Shown: piece after piece, positions 1 to 9,827 of the stretch
Layout: each line of letters begins with the position of its first letter
Numbering within the stretch: the stretch's first letter is position 1
From: Hyaloperonospora brassicae
Lineage: Eukaryota; Oomycota; Peronosporomycetes; Peronosporales; Peronosporaceae
Reading direction: 5' to 3'
NCBI GenBank assembly: GCA_947650285.1
Contig: CANTFL010000959.1
Location: forward strand, 1-27,430
Length of the DNA stretch: 27,430 nt
Translations under genes and position numbers: made by a program
The notes under the pieces: model-generated
Seen by the model: only the letters and a program-made list of their open reading frames with translations
Databases searched by the model: none
What the model was told of the DNA's origin: nothing

Positions 1-6
1 TAAGAA

Positions 7-36
7 GGTGAGGTATATTCAGGTACGCGTACGACC
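7..36 (+). repeat. 30-bp tip sequence matching the internal LINE
   Basis: ggtgaggtatattc-a-ggtacgcg-t-acgacc matches 24,777-24,806 in the same orientation with two mismatches (28 of 30), and so also matches 2624-2653 in inverted orientation. The internal copy lies in LINE coding sequence just downstream of the reverse transcriptase. The mirror copy of the tip is 27,395-27,424. Similarity drops away on both sides. Confidence 0.8.
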
Positions 37-301
37 TAAACTATACTGTCCTGTGCAACTACATTACCTCGAGGGCGACTACTTTATACACTTGGTAGCA
101 CTAGGTCCCTTACAGAAAAGCGCCAACGCGCAGACTCGTATCTCTATAGCATAAGATTCCGCGGAGTCAAAGCGGGGATCCGTATTACACATTGGTAGGT
201 GTGGGAGGCCTCCAGGCAGTGTTTGACATCATTGTCGAGAAATGTCACAGCCTCCCCGACTGTTTTTGAATCGGAGGTAGTATGCACTTGACTAGAAGAT
301 C

Positions 302-306
302 CCGTG
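302..306. repeat. Target-site duplication, outer copy (left arm)
   Basis: ccgtg directly precedes the insertion and is repeated at 696-700 directly after it. The mirrored pair in the right arm is 26,730-26,734 and 27,125-27,129. Confidence 0.85.
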
Positions 307-332
307 TGTAACGGGGCAGCCCGTTACATAGA

Positions 333-358
333 ATTGTCACTTTAAGGAAAGTGACAAT
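333..358. repeat. Perfect 11-bp stem hairpin within the insertion
   Basis: attgtcacttt and aaagtgacaat pair around a 4-nt loop (aagg). It is one of eight stems in the insertion and directly abuts the next hairpin (359-384, 9-bp stem, 8-nt loop). Confidence 0.9.
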
Positions 359-387
359 AAAGAATATGAAGATGGATATTCTTTAAA

Positions 388-412
388 CAATATCACCAAA
401 GTGGTGATATTG
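388..412. repeat. Perfect 11-bp stem hairpin within the insertion
   Basis: caatatcacca and tggtgatattg pair around a 3-nt loop. It is followed by an 8-bp palindrome ggtcgacc at 416-423 and another 10-bp stem at 440-449/455-464. Confidence 0.9.
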
Positions 413-521
413 AAGGGTCGACCAAAGGGTCTGTTCATTGGTTGATATCGTGATGATATCAACCCACCAATCGCCGCAAGACGCGCGCAATGAGTGGTGA
501 CGAGACGTCACCATACATCCA

Positions 522-591
522 GTTATATTAGTATAATTGAATTAAGTCAAAAAGAGAGACAGTAGTCAAAGACTTAATTTATTAATATAAC
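522..591. repeat. Long interrupted hairpin within the insertion
   Basis: gttatatta...aattaagtc on the left pairs with gacttaatt...taatataac on the right, two 9-bp perfect blocks separated by unequal unpaired segments. The loop (549-570) contains the A-run that differs in length between the arms. Confidence 0.85.
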
Positions 592-695
592 AGTTCTGCT
601 TTTACCCTACCTACGCTTCCTCGCTTGCCACAAGTAAGTCTGTCGGGGCACCGAAACCCTTGCGTTACGTTCACGCCATGGTGTGCCCCGTTACA

Positions 696-700
696 CCGTG
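696..700. repeat. Target-site duplication, inner copy (left arm)
   Basis: Second copy of ccgtg flanking the 389-bp insertion. Taking out the insertion plus one copy re-joins the RNase H reading frame, which supports a true duplication over a chance match. Confidence 0.85.
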
Positions 701-1469
701 TCTATAGCAATATTCTCCATTTTATCCGCCATTTTGCTGTATGTGCGATAGTAGTCTTTACATGGATACATCGATTTCGTGAGCGGTGTCGCCTGCTGAT
801 AAAAATAATCGCACAAAATATGGGTTGCTTGGAGCGTGTAGTATTCGTAATTGTGAAGTACTAGTGCACTTTCTCCGGTGACATGCAGAGGTGAATAGCC
901 GCTATCCTTCTCTTGTCGAAGATCGTACACAAGCCCCAAACATTCCGCAACGTTATTAGTGGAATCGGCAAAACCATGAGGCATGCCCGATACCCACACG
1001 ACGCGAGCGGCGTGAGTCTGAATATAGAGTTGAACAAATACGGATCCAAATCCTACTGGACCCGGATATCCGCGGGATTCCCGTCAAAACACAGGATGTG
1101 CAGCACTCCAGGGCCCCGTTTGTGAGGCAGAATGTGCAACGACAATGGTTAATTGGAACAGAGTATCTGCGAATGCAGATCGTGCTTGTCCAAATATTTT
1201 CTTGTCTATCTCCATGTCATGCTAGTATGTTGATCCATGAAATCGTCCAATCGACCGTCGAATTGTGTTAAAGGTTCTGGATGTATAAACCACCGGCGCC
1301 AAGGACGAGTCGTTCATGCGGTGGAGGCTCTCGACCGAGATGGAATGGATTGTTGAGGATGATTCAAACGGCACAGTTCTAGAGCTGATGGGAAGACCGC
1401 AGCCTTAGCTTTCGACAAATCAGCGCTCGGGTCTAGAGATTGAATTACAATACCCAGACATGTTGAAGG

Positions 1470-3068
1470 ATTCCTGATGTTCCACGCCAAACAACCAGAC
1501 GCTAACGTCTGAATCTTTGAAAGGACCGAGCCATCGCCACCTATTTAGGAGATAATATCAGTGGCGACGCGCACTAAGGCAGGTCCAAAATATATGGCTT
1601 GTCATGGCTGGGACAGCCACCGCACACTCAGGTGCGGGGCACGACAGATCTAGAGTAGCTCGATTTTAGAGCGGAAAGATGTTAATCTTCAGACGATACA
1701 GCGTCTGAGAATATGTGGGAAGTACGCGCATATTTGCCGGTTACGTGTTCATGTAATTAGCAGTTTGCTCTCCAAAATCACGTGAAAATCCGTCTTTGCC
1801 ATACGTTTACTGATAAGTCCAGTTCTCAGTACGGCACCGCCTGAAAATAATCTGTTGTAGTTTTCCGCGGATGCGCCGCCATCGTCGACTTCCAGCCCAC
1901 ATGTATACGACGCGCATAAGTGCCGAGTGAGTGCCGAAGTGGATAGGTACCTACTGGATGTAAGTGCGGCTACATCGAATGCCAACATCAACGAGCCTAA
2001 TGTCACCTTGCATTCCATGCCCGTATCGAAATGTGTCAGCGACGAACCGGCACAATTTAGAAGACAGGCATAAACTTGTGTAATTGGTTGAGAACGCAAT
2101 CAATGACCCCGGCTCAAGTGCCGAAAAAAATTGAGAGGGGAAATCGTACAAAAAGGCGAGACAAAAGGACTTAAACTGACGCCGCTTCGCCATTATTTGG
2201 GTTGCCATATCTCTTGTAGGCAAAAACAAGACAAGGCCACTTCGAAAAATCTTTTAAGACATTGTTTCGCCAAGGAAAGTGTATCCCCTCGCAAATTTAG
2301 CTCTGTTTAAGGTATATGCCGTTACACGTCGATTCCTCAGCCAAGATATTTCCTGGAACGTGGCGTGTACCAGCCACCTGTAATCAAAACGCCCCGATGA
2401 AGCTACGTCAGATCTCATTCCAGCCTGTAGTATATCATCGATAAGGGGTGATTCTCTGGGGTATTAATGAAGTAGGCTAATCTTTAACATGATGACTGCC
2501 GGTTCAATCTCCTCAATGTGCACAATAATCCCTGAGGGTGACAATTGCAAATGATTCCCACAGTGGCTTAAAAATTTGTCAGTACCTCTCGAAAAATATG
2601 GTTGGAATATGCCGGATATAGTGGGTCGTTCGCGTACCGGAATATACCTCACCAAACCAACCAACCTAGTCGATTATCGATAACCTGGCGAATATCAATT
2701 GGGACCCTGCCGTCATCATTTCGTCCGACTTCGGCTATCGATATAAACGAGATGGCTCGCCGGCAGAACTCTTTGACCTTACCTTGACGGTCATTAAAAG
2801 CTGCTAAAAGTCCGACAATTTCGGAACTGGTTGATTACAGCGTCGCCCAATATCGAGTGTGCTTGTATTTCGTCCAACCAGGCATAACGTAGGCCGAAAA
2901 CGACTCGTTAGATTCTCATAAGAAGTCACCAATCCGTAGATCGCGCGAGGACGCAGTATCTGCTCACTGTATAACTGCTGCTGCCGCCATAGTCAATAAT
3001 TTCGTTCGAGAACAAGGCACCGCTAGTCCACCCTGCTGAATCGGTAGTGCAGCTACCTAAGAAGGGAC
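1470..3068 (-). pseudogene. LINE post-RT connector with zinc-knuckle remnant (left)
   Basis: Between the RT and RNase H lies about 1.6 kb of decayed coding sequence. The best block is the 116-residue frame 1749-2099, overlapped by a second frame at 1951-2229, which points to a frameshift. Downstream (about 1575-1625) the minus strand encodes a C...H-I-F-W-T-C arrangement resembling the C-x-x-C...H...W.C knuckle that LINEs of this type carry after the RT, with the second Cys missing. The stretch 2240-3068 is mostly stop-ridden. Confidence 0.55.
2624..2653 (-). repeat. Internal partner of the tip repeat (left arm)
   Basis: Reverse complement of 7-36 with two mismatches. It encodes R-Y-I-P-V-R-E-R-P in the LINE sense direction and lies in the connector between RT and RNase H. 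The right-arm equivalent is 24,777-24,806. Confidence 0.8.
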
Positions 3069-4630
3069 TTATGGTTGATACCTCTTGCCGTCACAAACAT
3101 CCTCCACAAATTCCAGACCCAATATGTGCAATTGAACAATCAAAGCAGCAGCAGGGCAACAGTGCCGTGCTAAGATGGTAGGTTTTGGAACCGCGATCGC
3201 ACTGGCAAGTTGAGCACATTGTTCCACGGTATGAGTGTTCTCTCGAGCTATGACGTGTCTGCACCATAGAGAATAGATGCATGTATTCCAGTTTTCAGCC
3301 ATCGCGTCGAGCTGCCCTATCAGAACACCAATATACCGGCAAGAGTCTCTGGAGGACTGCAGAGGGGTACCACACGTTTCAATAAGCAGCGCGGCCTCGT
3401 GCGGGCCCACCTCAATGACAAGTGCTTTCAACCGGTTAGTCAAGAGACCTACCACTTTAGCGATATCATCGAGATTGATTACAAACGGGTAAACAGCGGT
3501 CCGATCGCCGAGGCAGACATAGGTATCGTCCGCGTAGCGCAAATCTCTAAAATAAGTAGGCCGGTCTCTAGATGTGGTAGGTACCCCTCGAATGTTTTCC
3601 CCCGCTTAAATTACCCGATAGACAATATCTAGGCAGAAAATAAAGAGAAGTGGTGCAAGGGGTATCCCTGCCAATTTACACAATTAACTTCGCGTCAACT
3701 CGAGCGATTTTCGTCCACGGGAAAATGACACGTCGTGTCGAGGTGTAAGATCGCTACGACTGACAGGAAGTGGGGCGAAACCCAAAGCCATGGAAGCACC
3801 GAAAGTAGATATAGACGTTGCAGCGTTTCGTATGCCTCGGCTAATCGAGAATCAGAACAATGGCTCCATATACATTGCTGTCCAAGTTTGCTGGTTTGCG
3901 TACCGCCGTGAAAATATCAAGAGCCGTATAGATCGATCGCTGCGGGGCAAATATAGCTCAATCCGACAGAACAACATTCGAAGCATCGGCCGCACCCGAA
4001 ACGATCGAATGTTAGTAAATAACTTATAGTCTCTTTTGAGAAGCGCGATCGGGCGATGATCAAGCGGCAAGGCGAAGGCTGTAATTTTATCGAACCTTGA
4101 ATATTTGTCTCACTAAATGAAGCCGGAAACACGCTGCATGCGATCCATCTGGTGTACAAAGTGGCGATAATCGGCGCGAGATCGTCCGCATAATTTCGTA
4201 GAAGGTGTTGTTGCGTTCATCCAGACCTTTTTACTTCCCACGTTTAGGCCTCTTAAAAGCCGCACTCACATCGTCAAGAGAAAATTTTCACGTCACTGTA
4301 GAGTCAATAAATCGATCCGGAAGGGTGGCCCTGGCAAAAAATGCTGTGGTTGCGTCGGTCCAAGAAAAATCAAGGGTCATAATACGCTCGCAGCCGTCAA
4401 CCATTATATAATCCCAATTAAAAGACCTATTAGACCCGTACGAAGCCTGTCCACCCAGGGAGACGATGCTGTTGTCCTGAAATTTTGTCGAAACCCGATC
4501 GTAGAAATGTCGGGAAGTCGCGCCCGAAGAGTTAGTGTGTTGAACGAGGAAGCTCTCTTTCTTGGTTCTCTGCCATAATCGTCGACAATCCGCAACATAA
4601 CGCCGAATCTCCGCTAGATATTCTGGAAGG
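3069..4630 (-). pseudogene. LINE ORF2 reverse transcriptase remnant (left)
   Basis: This copies element RNA into DNA at the nicked target. Minus-strand blocks in order: a linker rich in Arg/Glu (to about 4400), LDHRPIALL...DYKLF (about 4020-4064), a GAIVLILD block (motif A, catalytic Asp at about 3844-3846, followed at once by a stop), GIPLAPLLF (about 3642-3668) and YADD (3525-3536). The 157-residue frame 3069-3542 carries YADD and the following palm/thumb region, including a THTVEQ...AIAVPK block typical of this LINE type. The blocks lie in different frames, so several frameshifts and stops separate them. Both palm Asp pairs are still encoded although the protein cannot be made whole. Confidence 0.92.
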
Positions 4631-4886
4631 CTAGGTGGGTCATGTCTCTCTTCGTCCCCGCTGGTGAGATACTAGGCGTACCCGCAGGAACACAGCTGCC
4701 TATAGTCGAGAAGAAAGACGACTCAGCCGCTGTATATTGGTTCTTGTCAGACCTTGGCGCGCGGTTTTGGTCATCGTCAAAAAAACTATCCGAAGTCTTA
4801 TTTTCGAGTCATCCCACCAGTCGGCCAGTCTACATGCATAAAATGAACTAAATTCGACATCAGATCAAAAATGAGTTTCGCCAACT

Positions 4887-5740
4887 TAAAGCTGTGCCAG
4901 CGCACTGGCCGCAATAATTACGCGATTCGCGGTCCCTTGCGCATATCCTGGGGCGTGATGTACGCCCCTCGGCACACGTACACGCACCAAATTAAGAGGC
5001 GGTACTATCCCGATACTTATCACATTGTGGTCGGCTGCTGAACCAGGTACCGACAGAGCAACGTCCCGAATCCAATCATCATGTCAAAAATTCACATAAT
5101 AACGATAAAGGCGTGAGCTAGCTGATTCACCGTCGGACAAATTGTAGAAATAGGTGTGCGTCACAGCATGAAAATGTAAGATGGCTCTGTCTTCTCTTGC
5201 GAGCTCCATCTAATCTTCAAAAACATCGCTTAGCTGCCCCTGATTGGGGATCCTTCTAACCGCCAAAGAACCAATTCTGCCAATATGCAAGACAAAAGAA
5301 CACTAAAGTCGCGTCTCCAAAGTGCAGTTTAAGTCCCCGCCAATATACATGGGTCCTTAATATTCCACAAGAACTTGTAGAAGCTGCTCAAAAACGCCCT
5401 TGTTCAGACTTATCACTTAAAGCATAAATTTGAGCACAACAACGATTTTGCCCAGAAAAGTAAATCAAATACTCATCCAGTGCGGTGTCTATTGCTCCTC
5501 TTGCCACGGATCCAAATAGATGATCGATGAGTAGGAGTTCAATAGAATAGCCACACCTCCATGAGAGTGCTTGGACTCCGTCCGAAATGAGCGTCCGGGC
5601 TTATTCACGAATCTACATGAGGATTTGTACAGCTTTTCCATGGTAGATGACTCACCAAGCTTGATCCGCGTTACCTGAAGCAATACCAAATCAATTCCTT
5701 CCCTTGCTACGCGCTGCCGAAGTGACTAGGTCATGTTGCG
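4887..5740 (-). pseudogene. LINE ORF2 endonuclease domain remnant (left)
   Basis: This domain nicks target DNA to prime reverse transcription. On the minus strand the blocks appear in family order: REGIDLVLLQ followed by VTRIK (about 5660-5720), HGGVAILLN (about 5535-5562), GGDLNC (about 5325-5341), a THTYFY...SSRL block (about 5105-5160) and ADHN (about 5024-5035), which is the catalytic SDH box. Known active members have LLQET; here the metal-binding Glu is Val. In the S-R-x-D block the Asp is also replaced (SSRLYR). Stops break the frame after the N-terminal start, after the GGVAILLN block and inside the later half. It is inactive as it stands, but the family call is firm. Confidence 0.88.
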
Positions 5741-6342
5741 CTGTGTTCCGGACGCTTAAGGAATCATGAGACATTCTGCTAATAAAGACTGATGCTGGTT
5801 TCGACTGTCTACCTGGATGGACTTTTCAGAAGTTGACGACGACGTCGAGGTAAGGCTGCATTCGTAATTTGGACTGAAAAAATTGCAGTCTTATTGATCA
5901 AATAGAGCTGTTCTTTCGTATTGAGACACGAAGGTCTTCGATTCGCACTCCGTGCCGATGCAGCCCCTAACTCAGCCGGGACGACATCAGTGTTGAATTC
6001 CCAGCAGTTGACTATACCGTATATAAGGTCAAGTTCCGGCTACCAGTTATCAGGTTTAAGCGAATGCTATATGCGCGGCGCGCCTCTGCGGAGAGGTGGT
6101 AGAGCAAAACCTTGTTTGCGACATCACCACATTCGTCTAAACCTCGATTGTTGCGAGCTGTGGTAATAACACACACAGGCCATTCTGGACTCCTCAATGT
6201 TCCAATTCAGCAATCAATATGGCAACAGTCGTATTCAGCGAATCAGACTTTAGGTTTCTGAAACGTCTTTAACTTTTATATAGTCAGTCGTTTTCCACTG
6301 GATCTGATCAGTTTTCCCGTCTGCCGTCGCGGCCTAGCTTGT
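5741..6342 (-). other. ORF1-ORF2 junction of the LINE (left), no intact gene
   Basis: About 600 bp separate the ORF1 stop from the first recognisable endonuclease sequence. A minus-strand ATG at about 6183 opens a short frame that closes after about 19 codons, and coding-like scraps follow in other frames. This may be the eroded N-terminus of ORF2. Nothing else is visible here. Confidence 0.4.
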
Positions 6343-8666
6343 TCACAGGTCTCGAAATTTCGCATCGGTATGTGTCATGTGTTGACGGATCGCATCCAGT
6401 TGAGATTCGCTGTTAATATCATGTCCAAAGGAGCGCAGAGTGTCGCCCGGAATCAAGGCGAGGTAAGCAATTAGATACGACAGATCACTGACAAGCTCCG
6501 CCAGTTCCAACGCGCAAGAATCAACCACGCAGTTTGCCTTTTAATCCAACTGTCATAGTAGTCGGCAGTGAAGCCATGGTTTTGTGCTGGCGTACCCAGT
6601 TCCGAATGTGGGAGATGTGTTAGCTGAAATCTGTTTCGTGCTCCCCGACATCGCGGCAGCCGCCACCGCAGCAAATGTAGAGTATGTAATATCGCGCGCT
6701 CTCGTAGCTCATGATGTCAGATCTTAATTATAGGAAGTGCGGAAGTATTCCATAGGACATCCTACCGCAAACTGTGCACACGCATCTTTCAGTATGTAAA
6801 GAGGATGTTTTAGAGGCCCAGAAGCACCTGTATCGAAGCCTGTTGCAACGCCCTAACGACTTCCGAAGCTCCTCTTAAATCACCTTATCTAGCTTCGCTG
6901 TAATAGCAACACCAGCGGCGTAGGTGGGCACACTTATTGCCCTTTGGCCAGATTATACAAGTACACTGTGTTCTATAACGTCATCGTGCTACATTATCGT
7001 AACATCGAGATCCTGAGTGTGCTGCCCGTGCGAATATTGAGGCCACGGAAGCGGTATGGCCTCCGGGGAAGGATAAGAGGCAACTCCGGAGCCGGCCCCG
7101 AGTCTGAAGGTGGCGCGGATGCAGCTCTTAATATTCCACGATCGCGGCGAATATAGGAAGCCATCAAGCGTACAATCATCGATTGAATCAGATCCCTGTT
7201 CATTTGCGTCAGCTCAGCCGGCATTTCTCGTGGCGGGGGCGAAGAATAAGGGACCGGCCTTCGCTAACTATCTTGTTTATCAGTGTAGTTTTTGCTAATC
7301 GACGTGTCAAAGATTTCAGTGTGTTCGTTGCTTGCTTTGCATACTCTTGTGCTCTTTTTGCTGCCACCCGCGGCACGGTACTGGTACTACATCTTCTTCA
7401 ATCCCTCGTTGTCTTCGTCGAGCGAGCTAGGTTCTCCATCATTAGTATCATCATTATCAAACAGCTTCTTCAAGCGCCTGAGCATTAGATTCAAAGTTGT
7501 AGGCTTTCTTGTCGTCTCCTGCGCAGTCTTCTCTGCGGCTGTTGACGTTGGTAACTCGACCTCCCTTTATGCGCCCGCAACGTGATCTCGAGCACCCTTC
7601 AGCGCACTCTCTTTCGACGATTGGGTGGTCACATGACAGTAGGCCACCGGGTCGATTTGCGTAGGTTCCTCGGCGACGTTTCGATCACCATATAGAAGGT
7701 TTTCTAGTTCACGAACCGCCTGCTTGCGCTGTTTGTTCGCCTTGAAAGAAGACGAGGGGTTGGCGTGGAGTGGATCGCGGAATATTTGCCTTTAGTTTGA
7801 ATAGTTGCCTTACTCAGTGGGGTTGTTTTTTGTCTTCGTAGATCGTGATCCTGAACTTTTCGGGGTGGAAGGCGCCGAACTCGATAAAGGTGTCTTTCAC
7901 GATTCGTTACCTTTGCTAGACTGCAGAAGTCGGAGAGGCTTCACAGTAGTTCCCGCTACTGTAATCGACGGATCCGCCGTGGGACGCATATTCCTTTTTT
8001 TCTTGTTTTACTCAGGATAAAACCAACCGTCCGTGGGTGAACCACTAATGCAAGTAGCACCTTCACGTGCAGCTGATTTGCTCGCAAGTGAAGTCTCAAT
8101 GTAATTCATCGATTGCTTTGACCGAGGAGGCGCCTTCGAAGTCTTTGTGAGGTGGCAAATCTTGTCTTCATCCGTCTTCAACTTCGCCGTAGTCGCCGCC
8201 AGGGTATTCGCCAATCCAGATGCATACTGCAGGCGGTCTGCAACGTCCAACTGGTTGAAGGTCAACCCACCGACATGCTGAGAAGAAATCGGCACGCCTG
8301 TAAACTCGCGATGATGCTCTACTCGATTGAAGCCCATACGCCCGCATAACTTGCAACTCGAGTGGTGAGGCTAGGATCAGGTGAAACACGGAACGCGTCT
8401 AAAGTGCCGAAATTGTGGAGGAAGATCTCCGTGTCGGAGGTTGCGATGTGCGTTACCATCCTGAGGTGATCGGGACATGACACCGTGTCGAAAGTCGTCA
8501 CGGAAAAAGTGGAATCATACGCCTCCGAGCAGTGGGACCATCCATGAGTCACGGATGGCACCGCGCAAGACACAATTGACGTCAAAACAGCTTGAACCGA
8601 GCTAGCCGCCATTCCATGGACTAAAAGTCTCACTTGATAGTGTGTGATATAAGGATTTAGTGGCAA
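6343..8666 (-). pseudogene. LINE ORF1 remnant (left)
   Basis: About 2.3 kb of coding-like sequence is spread over shifting frames, ending at the TGA at 6343. The first part (8319-8666 and 8008-8337 in different frames) is Ser/Thr-rich. The middle (about 7390-7750) is a long frame rich in Lys, Glu, Asp and Arg with one in-frame stop, ending in an Asp/Glu-rich segment. A later part (6994-7224) is Pro/Arg-rich, and the last (6343-6528) reads as an ordinary globular segment. It lies upstream of the endonuclease in the same orientation, where LINE ORF1 (RNA-binding/Gag-like) belongs. I see no CCHC knuckle or RRM, so the ORF1 assignment rests on position. It could also be a separate decayed gag. 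Confidence 0.5.
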
Positions 8667-8710
8667 AAATTCTATATAATTAAATCGCTGATGGAACGGT
8701 GGTAGGTGAT

Positions 8711-8870
8711 GTCGAGTATTTTGAAGTCGAGGTCGTCGAACAAGAGGTCGTCGAGCTCGAAGTCTTCGAAGTCGAGGCCATCGAATTGGGGGTCGTCAAA
8801 GTCGAGGTCGTCTAACTGGAGGTCGTCGCGGAGGTCTTTAACTCAAGGTCGTCGCACTCAAGATCGGCGA
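8711..8870 (+). repeat. 15-bp-unit minisatellite (left)
   Basis: Degenerate tandem units of about 15 bp built on gtcgtcgaa or gaagtcgag run for about 160 bp. Since the unit is five codons, one frame (plus strand here) reads as a Ser-Ser-x-x-Lys/Arg repeat. It sits just upstream of the LINE ORF1 start, so it may be a 5'-UTR repeat of the LINE or belong to the junction with the next element. It is one unit shorter than the right copy. Confidence 0.85.
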
Positions 8871-9049
8871 TGATAGAGCGTAGTGAAGAGTGCGAGAAGA
8901 TCGACTAAGATCCATAACATTGGGTTTACGTATACGAGAAGAGACAAAGAACAGGTCACCACTCAAGGGTTCAGCGATAGCAAAGAAGATATAACAATAC
9001 TGTGCAAAATTTTCCAAGTCTGAGACACGCGTACGCCATAAAAAAAGTC
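8871..9049. other. Junction region, nothing recognised (left)
   Basis: AT/GA-rich sequence between the minisatellite and the presumed LTR. I see no coding signal, repeat or clear element end. The mirror is 18,366-18,544. Confidence 0.4.
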
Positions 9050-9619
9050 CCAGTGTGGGCTAGATTAAGCCTGCCGTCGAACCTCGAGAGGCATAGCTTG
9101 TACAGGTTTCTACTGGTAGCACCAAGAGATTAGGAAGGCTAGGGTTGGGCAGCGCTCGCTACTAGCGACATAAGGATTCTCGTCGTCGACGAGCTGGTAA
9201 ACCTAGTTAAGGGACCGTTGTGAGTCTTGTCAAGTGACAATCCACTGGCCCAATAGACGGCACCGCTAACAGTATTGTCTAGCGACAAAACGGTGGCTCT
9301 CAGCCGAGCGCGCCGAAAAGTTTCTAGTCGGGCGGACACTGCGCCCGGTGACCTGTCAAAACGCGTGAGCGCCGGCTTCCACCCGTTGGTGTGGAGTCAC
9401 AGGAAGAGAGAGGTTTAGAAGCTGCTGAGATCAGGCAGACTTCTGGAGGAATTGATTGAAAGGAATTGGCTAGGCGAGAGCCACAACTGAACCCAAAAGG
9501 ATCGAACCGCAAAAGTATTACCCTCACGTACCATTCCATTGCGCCGACTAAGCTCGGTAATTGTTGTGTTTGTACGTTGAGACTGTTGTGTTACATATTT
9601 GACTAGCTACTATACATCA
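9050..9619 (+). mobile_element. Presumed LTR upstream of gag (left), start uncertain
   Basis: The stretch ends in ...tacatca two bases before a tRNA-like primer-binding site, which is where a 5' LTR must end. It is non-coding and holds short hairpins such as ctcgtc-gtc-gacgag near 9180. The start near 9050 (tgtgggctag) is only a guess, since no second LTR copy is visible downstream to fix the boundary. No target duplication was found. Confidence 0.35.
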
Positions 9620-9621
9620 AA

Positions 9622-9638
9622 TGGTGCCACGACCCGGG
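9622..9638 (+). promoter_or_regulatory. Retrotransposon primer-binding site (left)
   Basis: tggtgccacgacccggg is the reverse complement of a tRNA-like 3' end (a CCCGGGT...GGCACCA pattern, including the CCA tail). LTR elements prime minus-strand DNA synthesis from such a site just after the 5' LTR. The exact tRNA cannot be named from sequence alone. Confidence 0.65.
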
Positions 9639-9827
9639 ATTTATAGGTGTGGGATTGCTTAGAAGGTAGCAAGCAGCCAACTACGAGCGATGTGATCATC
9701 TATTCAACACTAGCGAGCGACGGGATCTCAGGGACTGATTAGAGATTTGCGCGCGCTGTGTCGAATCAGGTGATAACGAACGACATCGAGGTGAAAGTGG
9801 AAGTGCATTGAGAACCTGGAAACGACG

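Larger units (their letters stand above)
307..695 (+). mobile_element. 389-bp hairpin-array insertion (solo LTR or MITE-like), left copy
   Basis: The element starts with tgtaacggggca and ends with the exact reverse complement tgccccgttaca. It is flanked by a 5-bp direct duplication, ccgtg at 302-306 and 696-700. TG...CA ends with 5-bp duplication fit a solo LTR; 12-bp inverted ends with internal hairpins also fit a non-autonomous DNA element. Inside are hairpins at 307-328, 333-358, 359-384, 388-412, 440-464, 495-513, 522-591 and 644-690, several almost touching. There is no coding capacity. It sits inside the LINE RNase H coding region and supplies its premature stop. Confidence 0.88.
190..1100 (-). 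pseudogene. LINE C-terminal RNase H remnant, split by an insertion (left)
   Basis: RNase H removes the RNA strand of the RNA/DNA hybrid. On the minus strand, a PGP..G.GSV stretch with a frameshifted F-D-G near 1080-1090 is followed by TNNVAECLGL (about 900-940), then a V-T-G-E-S-A-L-V block and a K-M-A-D...I-A-I-D-T block at about 700-735. The usual catalytic GDS is GES here, so one metal-binding Asp is lost. The frame ends in a TAA supplied by the inserted element. On the far side of the insertion (about 190-301) the same frame resumes with an FLDND...HCLEAS-like segment, showing that the domain was continuous before insertion. Confidence 0.85.
1..8666 (-). mobile_element. Decayed LINE (non-LTR retrotransposon), left copy
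   Basis: Reading the minus strand from 8666 toward 1 gives, in order: a long charged ORF1 remnant, an apurinic/apyrimidinic-type endonuclease, a reverse transcriptase with a YADD box, a connector with an H..W.C zinc-knuckle remnant, and a C-terminal RNase H. This is the layout of APE-class LINEs carrying RNase H, as known from oomycetes and plants. The element is dead, with many in-frame stops, frameshifts and altered catalytic residues, and it is interrupted by a 389-bp insertion at 307-695. Its 3' end is not seen because the window ends first, and its 5' end is placed near 8666-8700 by the start of coding-like sequence only. Clade assignment is left open. Confidence 0.9.
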
